Below are positions 1 to 6,631 of a DNA stretch of 33,950 bases, one piece after another (positions within the stretch are counted from its first letter, which is position 1; every line of letters starts with the position of its first letter). This DNA is from Actinomycetales bacterium (GTDB taxonomy: Bacteria > Actinomycetota > Actinomycetes > Actinomycetales > BWSM-131): the NCBI GenBank assembly GCA_030149025.1, contig JASBSH010000160.1, forward strand, positions 1 to 33,950, read 5' to 3'. A program made the position numbers and the translations under genes. The notes below the pieces were generated by a model that ran no database searches, was not told the DNA's origin, and worked only from the letters and a program-made list of their open reading frames with translations.

Positions 1-236
1 GGCGGAGGGTCCCGCCCGCAACCGCGACAGTGCCGCCAATGGTCCCTACCTTGAGGGGTAGGAGGCCGCATGTTGGAGGAGGAGCGCCACGCCGAGCAGG
101 AAGCTTGCCTCCTCAGGTGACGACTTTTCGGGCGCACGGCAACTGCCCGCTCGCGCCCCGTCTGATTGCGCCGTGCGGCGATCCGCTCGCGTTAGTCAGG
201 CGCTTCCTGCACGTGCCCTATGCGGCTCCCGCGGTG

Positions 237-521
237 ATGTCCCTTGCCCGCCTGCACCGCGCCGAGGAGACGCTGCAGCGATGGCGAGTCAAGGTCGCGG
301 ACTGGCGGGAGATGCCGTCGGCGCCCGCGCCGACCGAGACCATCGCGAGAATGCAAGAAGCCCTCGTTTCCCACGTCGACTCCGGGGCCGTTCTCATACA
401 GCTGCACCGCGTGGAGACGGACCTGCACCTGACATCGGGCGGCAAGTTCGATGTCTTCACCGGCATCGACAGGGTGCTCAGCCTCGACCTGCGTCATCTC
501 ATGGGCAGACGACCCCGATGA
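237..521 (+). CDS. Small hypothetical protein (uncertain)
   Basis: A 94-residue reading beginning at ATG 237 (a GTG lies just before it at 234). It has an amphipathic N-terminal helix (RAEETLQRWRVKV) and a C-terminal part with plausible protein composition (FDVFTGIDRVLSLDLRHL). No family is recognised. The open frame reaches back to about position 30, but the upstream residues are arginine/proline-rich and look non-coding, so the shorter start is preferred. No clear ribosome site is seen. It converges on the fluoride operon and ends about 20 nt before the hairpin at 541-582. Nothing else is supported in bases 1-236. It may be a chance frame in GC-rich DNA. Confidence 0.35.
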   Translation: MSLARLHRAEETLQRWRVKVADWREMPSAPAPTETIARMQEALVSHVDSGAVLIQLHRVETDLHLTSGGKFDVFTGIDRVLSLDLRHLMGRRPR

Positions 522-540
522 GGGCGGACCGGCTCCGGTA

Positions 541-582
541 GGCCCGCTGGGCCCCACCGGCCTAGCGCCTGCTCAGCGGGCC
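541..582 (-). terminator. Strong hairpin ending the fluoride operon
   Basis: GGCCCGCTG (541-549) and CAGCGGGCC (574-582) form a perfect 9-bp stem, and the loop holds a further GGCC/GGCC pairing. It lies about 60 nt past the stop of the last minus-strand operon gene (642) and just past the stop of the small plus-strand frame (521), so it could serve both directions. There is no T-run, which is common for actinobacterial terminators. Confidence 0.6.
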
Positions 583-623
583 CGGGGAGGAAGTTGACGA
601 ATGGGTCGCTGATCAGCCGACCG

Positions 624-647
624 TCATGCTCATGCTCATGCTCATGC
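624..647. repeat. Hexamer microsatellite (TCATGC)x4
   Basis: Four perfect copies of TCATGC followed by a degenerate copy (TCGTGT). The array covers the stop codon of the dynamin-like gene (TGA at 644-642) and the 3' untranslated bases after it. Read in another minus-strand frame it would encode alternating His-Glu. A hexamer change cannot shift the frame, so it is probably neutral. Confidence 0.8.
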
Positions 648-2351
648 TCGTGTCGCCTGTGAATCCGCGCTGCCGCCCATGCGATCGAGCAGATCCTGCA
701 GCCGGTCGACTCTTGCGGCGAGAGCTTCACCGTTCTCCGCGCCGGGCTCGCCGGAACCGAGCGCACTGACGACGTCGCGCAGGTGCCCCACGGTCTGTTC
801 CAGTTGACTGGCGAGGTCCCTGGTGAGTTCCTTCCCGACCTGCTCGAGGCGGTGCTGCAGCTGCGATCGTGCCCGTCCTAGTTGCCGTTCGCACAGCAGT
901 ACAACCTCTCGCCGTGCCGCTTCCCTGAGACGTGCACGTCGAACGGGCGCTGGCTGCAACCGCACCCAAGCGCCTTGCAACGGTGGCGCCCAGCCTACCG
1001 GGATGCTGAAGTCGTAGCTGAAGCCGGTCCCGGCGTGCAGGTTCACATGGGGAGCCTCGCTGTGGAGTGCGACGTCGAAGTGCTCGCGCACCGCGTGGGT
1101 GGCGAGGTCGAGTTGGGCCGCCAGATCGCGGGTCGCGTGCTCTGCGACGACGTTGAGCTCGCGTTCCAGCCAGCTGCCCGTGCGGTCCCGCCATCGGTCG
1201 ACGTTCGAGGTGATGACGGCGTGTTGCAGTTTGTGGACGGCGCTTGGAAGGCGATCCACCGGCTGCTCGGATAGCTCATCCCAGCGACTGGTGAACTCCT
1301 CCCGGCATGCTCGTAGAACATCGATCCGGGCCTGCTCAGCACGCTGATCCAGTTCCCGGCGCAATCGCCGCAGGGACCCGCTGCAGCGGTCCTCGATGTC
1401 CGGGTTCGTGCCGGCAATCCAGGTCAGGTGTGCTACTAGTTCCGTGACGGCTCGGTTCCGGCCCTCCATGAGCAGTTCGTGTGAGCGAAGGCGCAATCGA
1501 GCGTCGTCGAGCATGCGCTGCAGCGTGCGGTACACATGGTCATGGAGGGCGTAGTGGGAGTCCCGCGTCGCGTGGGTGGCCAGGTAGGCGGTCAGTTCGG
1601 CTCGCAACCGTGCGAGCCCGCTGTCCGCGATTCCCGATCGCGCCGAGCAGGGGAACACGCGCGCCTCCGTACCGGTCACCTCTCGGCAGACCTGGCGGGT
1701 GAAGGAGATCGCTTCCTCGAGCTCGTCGGCCGACAGGCGGTCCGTCTTGTTGAGGACGACGAACGTGTAGACGGACGTCTTGTCGATCTGTTGCAGCAGG
1801 TCCCGCTCTGAGGCGGTGATGGGCGGGTCTCCGCTGAGCACCAGGATCGCGGCGTCGAGCGTCTGCAGGGCGGCGCGAGCCTCGGCCGTGTTGTGCTCGT
1901 AGATCGAGCCAATGCCCGGGGTGTCGACGAGCTCGACTGCGTGCTCGGTCAGCAGCGGTACGTGAACTCGAACCCGCACCTCTTGCGCGCCGCGGATGTT
2001 GTTCGGGTTTCCCTGCTCGGTGACGTAGTCGGCGACCTCGTTGAGCGGCAGCCGCAGCCGACGGCCGTTTGCCAGCGTCACCACCACGTGTTCGTTGTCC
2101 GGGGCGTCGGCCGGGCTGACCGTGGTGCTGACCGCCGTCACCGGCGTGACGCCGGTGGGAAGCAGGGTGCGTCCGAGCAGGGCGTTTACCAACGTGGACT
2201 TGCCACGCTTTGCCTCACCGGCCACCAGCACGCGGAGCCGCAGATCGCGGGCCCGCTGGGCAAGCTGCTGAAGACGCTTTAGGTCCTCGCCACTGGCCAG
2301 ATGAACAGCCTCAGTCAGCACGCCGCTGAACGACATCATCGGGGTCTCCAT
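642..2351 (-). CDS. Dynamin-like GTPase, last gene of fluoride operon
   Basis: This 569-residue protein belongs to the bacterial dynamin-like GTPases. Visible GTPase motifs are the P-loop GEAKRGKST (about 45-53), the switch-I threonine region TGVTPVT (66-72), DTPG (143-146) and NKTD (201-204). The long C-terminal part (about 270-569) is mostly helical, rich in Arg/Glu/Leu and without clear membrane spans, as in the stalk of dynamin-like proteins. Members of this family remodel or protect membranes, but the target here is unknown. The start ATG follows the MFS stop by a single base (TGA-t-ATG), so it is almost certainly co-translated with the transporter and under the fluoride riboswitch further upstream. 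A membrane-repair or channel-clustering role during fluoride stress is inference from context only. Confidence 0.85.
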   Translation of the reverse strand: METPMMSFSGVLTEAVHLASGEDLKRLQQLAQRARDLRLRVLVAGEAKRGKSTLVNALLGRTLLPTGVTPVTAVSTTVSPADAPDNEHVVVTLANGRRLRLPLNEVADYVTEQGNPNNIRGAQEVRVRVHVPLLTEHAVELVDTPGIGSIYEHNTAEARAALQTLDAAILVLSGDPPITASERDLLQQIDKTSVYTFVVLNKTDRLSADELEEAISFTRQVCREVTGTEARVFPCSARSGIADSGLARLRAELTAYLATHATRDSHYALHDHVYRTLQRMLDDARLRLRSHELLMEGRNRAVTELVAHLTWIAGTNPDIEDRCSGSLRRLRRELDQRAEQARIDVLRACREEFTSRWDELSEQPVDRLPSAVHKLQHAVITSNVDRWRDRTGSWLERELNVVAEHATRDLAAQLDLATHAVREHFDVALHSEAPHVNLHAGTGFSYDFSIPVGWAPPLQGAWVRLQPAPVRRARLREAARREVVLLCERQLGRARSQLQHRLEQVGKELTRDLASQLEQTVGHLRDVVSALGSGEPGAENGEALAARVDRLQDLLDRMGGSADSQATRA

Positions 2352-2352
2352 A

Positions 2353-3651
2353 TCAGCCTCGAAGTCTCTGGCCGGTGCTGACCGCGACGGCGAGCAGCAT
2401 CCAACCGGCGGCGTAGGCGAACGCGGCGGTAGGGCTGAAAAGAGTCCACAGAGCGCCGACGATCACTGACGCTCCCAGATCGCCGAACGACTGAACGAGG
2501 CCGAGCACCCCGAACCCGTTGCCACGCAGCTCGTCGGGCAAGGCCAGAGCGACCCGGGCGGTTTCGGCGGTCTCGGCCGTCCCGATGCCGGCCCCGGCCA
2601 GGACGAAGGCCACCAGGAGGACCGGCCATGTTGCCTGCGGTAGCGCGAACCCGGCGTATGCGATCGCGTACAGGCCGGCGCCGAGGGCGAACACGGGCAG
2701 TGGCCCCCGACGGTCGATGCCGCGCCCACCGAACAGCGCCGTGAGCGCCGCGGCCGCGTTGTGCCCCGCGTACATCAAGATCGCGACGCTCGTCGCGGCG
2801 GTGAGGGACCGGCTGCCGGTATACAACAGCTCCGTGGCTCTCAGGATGAGCAGGGTGGCGGCGACGTTACCGAGCTCGAACGGCAGGATCGGCGCCAGAA
2901 CCCGGGCGAGCCCGGCGCGGCGCAGCTGACCGAGGTTGAGGCTGAGCCGTTGGCGTGCGGCGGCGGTGGTCACGACGCGTTTGGCTTCCCGACCGGCGAC
3001 GGTGATGGCGGCAGCGGCGAACAGACCTGGGATGACGGCGAACAGCATGGCCACCCTGATGCTGGTGACGCTGATCAGAGCCGATGCCAGCAGTGGCCCG
3101 ATCAACGCCCCGAGGTTGTCGCCCGCCCTTTCCAATCCGGCGGCACGCCCGAAGGCTCGCCGGGGCACGAGCGAGACCAGCAGCGCGTCCCGGGCCGGTG
3201 ACCGCAGACCGCGCGAGACCCACGCCGCAGCCCGCAGGGCGCCGGCCTGCCAGACGGTAGCGGCCAGGGCGATGGCGCCGGTCGCCAGAGCCGTGAACAG
3301 GTAACCGCCGACGGCCAGGCGGGCGCGGCGGTCCCGGTCGGCGCTGAGCGGTCCGCCCGCGAGCTTGCTGAGCCCGACGAGGGCGTCGGCGACGCCCTCG
3401 ATCGCTCCGAGAGCCGCCGGTCCGGCGTGCAGCGTGGAGGTGAGGAACGTGGGCAGCAGGCTTGTGGTGAGCTCATGGCCGGCGTCGCTGCCCAAGGACG
3501 CGGCGCCGACGGACAGCACCCCCGGGGTCAACCAGGTTCGGGACCCGTCAGCGTCGTCCCCCGTGGTGGCCGCGTGATCGGGCTCAGCACTGATGGGAAC
3601 CCGGTCTTCGCCCGGGTCCGGCGTCAGATGACGGCGCTGGTCAGAGCCCAT
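2353..3651 (-). CDS. MFS transporter in fluoride operon
   Basis: A 432-residue major facilitator superfamily protein with about 12 hydrophobic segments (for example GGYLFTALATGAIALAA and VLLVAFVLAGAGIGTAETAE) and a loop between early helices rich in Arg and Asp (SADRDRRARLAVG). The substrate cannot be told from sequence. The frame is open far upstream to 4083, but those residues overlap crcB and DUF190 and are Arg/Pro-rich. The ATG at 3651 is chosen because it lies just inside the 3' end of the preceding crcB gene (28-nt overlap), giving translational coupling. The first 35 residues are hydrophilic, then the first helix follows. Its place between the fluoride channels and the dynamin-like gene suggests a fluoride-stress role, not shown directly. 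Confidence 0.8.
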   Translation of the reverse strand: MGSDQRRHLTPDPGEDRVPISAEPDHAATTGDDADGSRTWLTPGVLSVGAASLGSDAGHELTTSLLPTFLTSTLHAGPAALGAIEGVADALVGLSKLAGGPLSADRDRRARLAVGGYLFTALATGAIALAATVWQAGALRAAAWVSRGLRSPARDALLVSLVPRRAFGRAAGLERAGDNLGALIGPLLASALISVTSIRVAMLFAVIPGLFAAAAITVAGREAKRVVTTAAARQRLSLNLGQLRRAGLARVLAPILPFELGNVAATLLILRATELLYTGSRSLTAATSVAILMYAGHNAAAALTALFGGRGIDRRGPLPVFALGAGLYAIAYAGFALPQATWPVLLVAFVLAGAGIGTAETAETARVALALPDELRGNGFGVLGLVQSFGDLGASVIVGALWTLFSPTAAFAYAAGWMLLAVAVSTGQRLRG

Positions 3652-3995
3652 GACCCGGTGGCGGTGAGAAGGCCGACGACGAGACTGAGGGACGCGTTCA
3701 CGGCGGCCTCCAGGAGGGAGCCTTCCTCGAGCAGGCGGACGGTCTCGAAGCTGAATGTGGAGAAGGTAGTCAGAGCACCGGACAGGCCGGTACCGAGCAG
3801 GGCCAGGGACCATCCCGGCGCAGCGCCGGACGCAGTGGCTGCTGCTACGGCCCCGAGGAGGGCGGAGCCGGCAACGTTGACGCTGAACGTGCCCCAGGGG
3901 TAGACGCTGTCGTGCCGGGTCTGAATGAACCGGTCGGTTAGGTATCGCATTGGGGCTCCCACTGCCCCACCGACGATCACCAGGAGCAGAGTCAC
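3624..3995 (-). CDS. crcB: Fluoride channel CrcB/FluC, copy 1
   Basis: A 123-residue, four-helix membrane protein of the CrcB/Fluc family, which exports fluoride passively as a dual-topology dimer. Family marks are the N-terminal GAVGAPMRY (Arg-Tyr), the helix-2 motif [12 protein letters not shown] and the helix-3 break [12 protein letters not shown], whose Thr/Ser/Phe residues line the pore in known Fluc structures. The start ATG overlaps the DUF190 stop by 4 nt (ATGA) and its 3' end overlaps the MFS start. Actinobacteria often carry two adjacent crcB genes whose products may form a heterodimer of fixed, opposite topologies. That is the likely arrangement with the copy at 4345-4890. Confidence 0.93.
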   Translation of the reverse strand: MTLLLVIVGGAVGAPMRYLTDRFIQTRHDSVYPWGTFSVNVAGSALLGAVAAATASGAAPGWSLALLGTGLSGALTTFSTFSFETVRLLEEGSLLEAAVNASLSLVVGLLTATGSWALTSAVI

Positions 3996-4348
3996 GACGG
4001 TTGGTGTTCCGTCGTGACGGCGCCCACGTACTTGACGACGTCAACAGGGTCGAGCATGACCAGGCCCTCGGTGATGAGCTCATCGATCTGCGGGAGGAAC
4101 GCCCGGATCCGGTCGTCGGCGTCCACGATGACGATCGACACCGGCAGGTCCTCCGACAGGGACAGCAGCCGGGTGGTGTGGATCAGGCTCGACTTGCCGT
4201 AGCCCTCCACCCCCCGGAAGACGCTCGCGCCGGCGAGGCCGAAGCGGTGCGCGCGGTGGACGATTTCGGTGTACACCGGCCTGTGGTGCCATTGGTCTGA
4301 CTCCCTGACCAGGACGGTGAGTCGCAATGCCGGGCCTTGCAGAGTCAT
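3992..4348 (-). CDS. DUF190 family PII-like protein
   Basis: A 118-residue soluble protein of the DUF190 family, repeatedly found beside crcB genes. Recognisable elements are the [11 protein letters not shown] opening strand, the [25 protein letters not shown] helix-strand segment, GYGKSS, and the [21 protein letters not shown] strand-helix, which together suggest a ferredoxin-like PII/CutA-type fold. Its job is not established; regulation or trimer-based ligand sensing at the channel is a reasonable guess from the fold. It is sandwiched between two crcB genes with 4-nt ATGA overlaps on both sides, so the three are tightly coupled. Confidence 0.88.
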   Translation of the reverse strand: MTLQGPALRLTVLVRESDQWHHRPVYTEIVHRAHRFGLAGASVFRGVEGYGKSSLIHTTRLLSLSEDLPVSIVIVDADDRIRAFLPQIDELITEGLVMLDPVDVVKYVGAVTTEHQPS

Positions 4349-4890
4349 CGCTTCCTCCCTCGGTTATCCGCGACGTTCCGTCGCAGTTCTCGCGTCTTCG
4401 CGCCGAGCCGTCTGGAGGCGCTCACCAGGAGCCGGCCGGTGAGCAGGCCGCTCCACAGCGCCAGCAACCCGACGATCAGCGTTCCGCCCAGATACATCGC
4501 TGCAACACCGGGCTGGCCGTGGCCGATCAGGGTCCACGTATCGAGCATGTAGGCGGAGAAGGTCGTGAAACCGCCAAGGACACCCACTCCGAAGAACGGC
4601 CGCAGGTACCGACCCGGTTGCCACACCTCCAGCACGAAAACCATGAAGATGCCGAGCACTGCGCTGCCCAAGACGTTCACCGCCACGGTGCTCCACGGCA
4701 GTTCGCCTGGGGCGTGAGGCAGCAACCCCGAGATGCCGTACCTGGCGGCGCTGCCCAGCGCGCCGCCGAGCGCGATGACGAGCAGGATGTCCCACCGGTG
4801 CCGCACCGCCCTGGCGCCTGCACGAACCCGAGTCGTCGCGGTGGCTGGCTGCTGGACTGGCAGCGTCCTGGAGGACGGCCCGGCCGTCAT
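4345..4890 (-). CDS. crcB: Fluoride channel CrcB/FluC, copy 2
   Basis: A 181-residue CrcB/Fluc protein. After a hydrophilic N-terminal extension of about 33 residues come four membrane helices with the motifs [23 protein letters not shown] and [12 protein letters not shown]. It is longer than the usual 120-130 residues because of the N-terminal extension and an Arg-rich C-terminal tail ([20 protein letters not shown]). The ATG at 4890 overlaps the stop of a 30-codon upstream frame (ATGA), and no independent strong ribosome site is seen at the ATG, so re-initiation after the leader frame is expected. It is the first channel gene under the riboswitch at 4999-5047. Together with copy 1 it probably makes a heterodimeric fluoride channel. 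Confidence 0.92.
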   Translation of the reverse strand: MTAGPSSRTLPVQQPATATTRVRAGARAVRHRWDILLVIALGGALGSAARYGISGLLPHAPGELPWSTVAVNVLGSAVLGIFMVFVLEVWQPGRYLRPFFGVGVLGGFTTFSAYMLDTWTLIGHGQPGVAAMYLGGTLIVGLLALWSGLLTGRLLVSASRRLGAKTRELRRNVADNRGRKR

Positions 4891-4979
4891 GCCAACTCCC
4901 GGACGCCTGTGCGGACGTCAACCCGGTTCGGCATGACGTCGGCGTACATGGGACGGCGCGATGCGCTGATGGTTGGCAT
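4887..4979 (-). CDS. 30-residue leader ORF coupled to crcB
   Basis: Starts at ATG 4979, ends TGA 4889-4887, and its stop overlaps the crcB ATG as ATGA. The start sits 2-4 nt after a GGGAGAG ribosome site (4988-4982), which is the segment the riboswitch hairpin would hide. Encoded residues begin MPTISASRRPMYADVMPNRV; no membrane span or known family is seen. It may be a real small protein, or a device that passes riboswitch control to crcB by translational coupling. Alternatively an in-frame ATG at codon 11 or 16 is used. Confidence 0.5.
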   Translation of the reverse strand: MPTISASRRPMYADVMPNRVDVRTGVRELA

Positions 4980-4981
4980 AA

Positions 4982-5004
4982 CTCTCCCTACCCGTTGGAT
5001 AGGG
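4982..5004 (-). promoter_or_regulatory. Riboswitch expression platform: SD-hiding hairpin
   Basis: On the minus strand CCCTATCC (5004-4997) can pair with GGGTAGGG (4993-4986) around a 3-nt loop. This 8-bp hairpin takes up both the CCC used by the aptamer pseudoknot and most of the GGGAGAG ribosome site before ATG 4979. Pseudoknot and hairpin are mutually exclusive, so fluoride binding should free the ribosome site (genetic ON switch). The pairing is seen directly; the mechanism is inferred. Confidence 0.7.
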
Positions 5005-5047
5005 ACTGTTGGCGACTTCGTCGCGGTTGTCGGCGAGCCCCACCGCC
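4999..5047 (-). promoter_or_regulatory. Fluoride riboswitch (crcB motif) before crcB operon
   Basis: The minus strand reads GGCGGTGGGGCTCGCC (5047-5032), a GGCG/CGCC stem with a GC-rich loop, then ACCGC, a GCGAC-gaa-GTCGC stem, and CAACAGTCCCTAT. Loop GGGGCT can pair with AGTCCC (5007-5002), the long-range pseudoknot that defines the fluoride aptamer. The first element differs by one base from the aptamer before the MutS-like genes. Location directly upstream of crcB strongly supports the call. Confidence 0.87.
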
Positions 5048-5056
5048 GTCGAGATC

Positions 5057-5062
5057 AGATTA
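5057..5062 (-). promoter_or_regulatory. Candidate -10 box for crcB operon
   Basis: TAATCT on the minus strand ends 9 nt before the first aptamer base, so a transcript would begin almost exactly at the aptamer. No good -35 is visible. It suggests the crcB operon has its own promoter separate from the upstream MutS-like pair. Confidence 0.45.
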
Positions 5063-5070
5063 CCGGACCC

Positions 5071-5084
5071 GGGCCGGCCGGCCC
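5071..5084. terminator. GC palindrome after the MutS-like pair
   Basis: A perfect 14-nt palindrome GGGCCGGCCGGCCC lies about 45 nt after the stop of the second MutS-like gene and just upstream of the crcB promoter box. It may be a weak terminator. The sequence is short and has no T-run, so this is tentative. Confidence 0.3.
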
Positions 5085-5128
5085 CATCGCGCGGCTGCGC
5101 TGGATGAGCGGTCAGGCGGGGCGAGTCG

Positions 5129-6631
5129 CTATGCGGTGGTCTGCTCAGCCCCGAACACGGTGTCCCATAGATCCACCGCGTGACTCGTGGCCGCCGGGCT
5201 GCCCGGCAGGATGCGGAAGGTTCGGGTGCCGTCGTCGCTGCGCTCGGCATGCAGCGGCAGGACACGCGCGTCTTCTGACTCGGTGAACGCATGCGCCAGG
5301 GCGTACATGTGGGTCACGTACGCCACACGGACCGCCCGGTCCATCAGAGCGGTGACCACGTCGGTGGCGATCGCAGTTCCCTCGTGTTCGTAGGTGGAGG
5401 CGAACGACTCGTTGAGCAGCACCAGGCCCCCGGCAGGCAGCCTGTCGACCAGGCCACTCATCCGCCGCAGTTCCTCGTCCAGCTTGCCGCTGGTCATCGA
5501 GGCGTCCTCCTCGCGACGGAAATGCGTGAACACCCCGGTGCGAAGATCGAGGGTCGCCTGCTCGGCGGCCACCGGCATCCCTGCCTGCGCCATCATCTGA
5601 GCCAGGCCGAGGCTACGCAGGAACGTGGACTTACCGCCGCTGTTGGCGCCCGTGATCAGCAGCAGCAGCTTGCCGTCTCCTTCCACATCGTTGCCCACCA
5701 CAGGACCACCGGTCCGGAGAGCCAGGGCCGGGTCCCGGAGCCCGCGGGCGGTCAGCCGACCATCGCCGGCCGGTGTGACGGTGGGCAGGCAGGTCGGAGT
5801 GCCGGTGTCGACCAGTGCCTGATCCAGGTTGACACAGCCGAGGTAGAAGGCCGTTTGCGTTCGCAGCTCGGTCAGCCAGCCGAGGATGTGGCGGGCGGAC
5901 CGGTCCAGCACCTCGGCGACCTGCCCCACGGACCGGTCCCGCATGGCGGACAGCGCGTCCGCGCCGGCGTCGTCGCGCGGTGGGATGACGAACGTGTAGG
6001 CGTGCCCCAGTGGTGGAGGGGCCAGCTCCTTCCAGGGTCGGTGGGCTGGAGGCCGGTGCAGCTCGTATCCCCGCACTGAGTTCCACTTACCGAGGTGGGC
6101 GTCTACCGAGATTGCCTCGGAGCGCAGCGCTCGCAGGTACTCCGAGACCTCGTCCAGGTAGTCCTCCGCGAGGTCGTGCGCCTGGCGCTCCAGCAAGCCC
6201 TGCAGGGGGGCGGACTGCACGAGGTCGCGGTTGTCCTCGGCCAGCCGACGCAGCTCTCGCAGGTGATCCATCAGCACGCTGACCACGTCGACCGCGCGCC
6301 GCAGGGCCGCGGTGGAGTGGGTCTGGGTGAACCAGGAGCGCCGTACCCCACGCTCGGCCTCGAGCGCCTCCACGGTGCACCGGTACAGGTCGCGGATCAG
6401 GGCAGGCTGGGCCAGCACGTCGGTGAGCACCTGGTGCCGGTGCTGAACCTGCTCCACCGTCGTGGCTGGGTTTAGCAGAGCGTTGCTGACCACATCGGCG
6501 ATGAAACGATCACCCGAAGCAGCTGCGTTGATCACCACGTCCAGGCCTAGGTCCTGAACGAGGTCGTTGGCGTGGCTCGGCACGGGAAGGTGGCGGGTCT
6601 CCTCGCCCGGGTTCATCAACTGCACCTTCAC
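5129..6631 (-). CDS. MutS-like ATPase, second of pair
   Basis: A 500-residue protein with the core-helix and ATPase domains of the MutS superfamily but no N-terminal mismatch-recognition or connector domain. Residues 1-315 are helical. The ATPase has Walker A TGANSGGKST (about 327-336), the dimer-signature region MTSGKLDEELRR (379-390) and Walker B GLVLLNES (402-409), followed by a THMYAL switch-type motif near residue 440. The start is GTG 6631, overlapping the previous stop by 4 nt (GTGA). It belongs to the short MutS-like proteins often annotated as mismatch-repair ATPases; true mismatch repair is not implied. Being in the operon led by a fluoride riboswitch, it is probably fluoride-induced. 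Early surveys of the crcB RNA motif also listed mutS-type genes downstream. Confidence 0.85.
   Translation of the reverse strand: MKVQLMNPGEETRHLPVPSHANDLVQDLGLDVVINAAASGDRFIADVVSNALLNPATTVEQVQHRHQVLTDVLAQPALIRDLYRCTVEALEAERGVRRSWFTQTHSTAALRRAVDVVSVLMDHLRELRRLAEDNRDLVQSAPLQGLLERQAHDLAEDYLDEVSEYLRALRSEAISVDAHLGKWNSVRGYELHRPPAHRPWKELAPPPLGHAYTFVIPPRDDAGADALSAMRDRSVGQVAEVLDRSARHILGWLTELRTQTAFYLGCVNLDQALVDTGTPTCLPTVTPAGDGRLTARGLRDPALALRTGGPVVGNDVEGDGKLLLLITGANSGGKSTFLRSLGLAQMMAQAGMPVAAEQATLDLRTGVFTHFRREEDASMTSGKLDEELRRMSGLVDRLPAGGLVLLNESFASTYEHEGTAIATDVVTALMDRAVRVAYVTHMYALAHAFTESEDARVLPLHAERSDDGTRTFRILPGSPAATSHAVDLWDTVFGAEQTTA

Noticed and set aside
3652-4083. Long N-terminal extension of the MFS gene
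   Set aside because: It would run antisense-free but in the wrong frame across crcB and DUF190, with Arg/Pro-rich residues and no membrane helices; the ATG at 3651 suits the family length.
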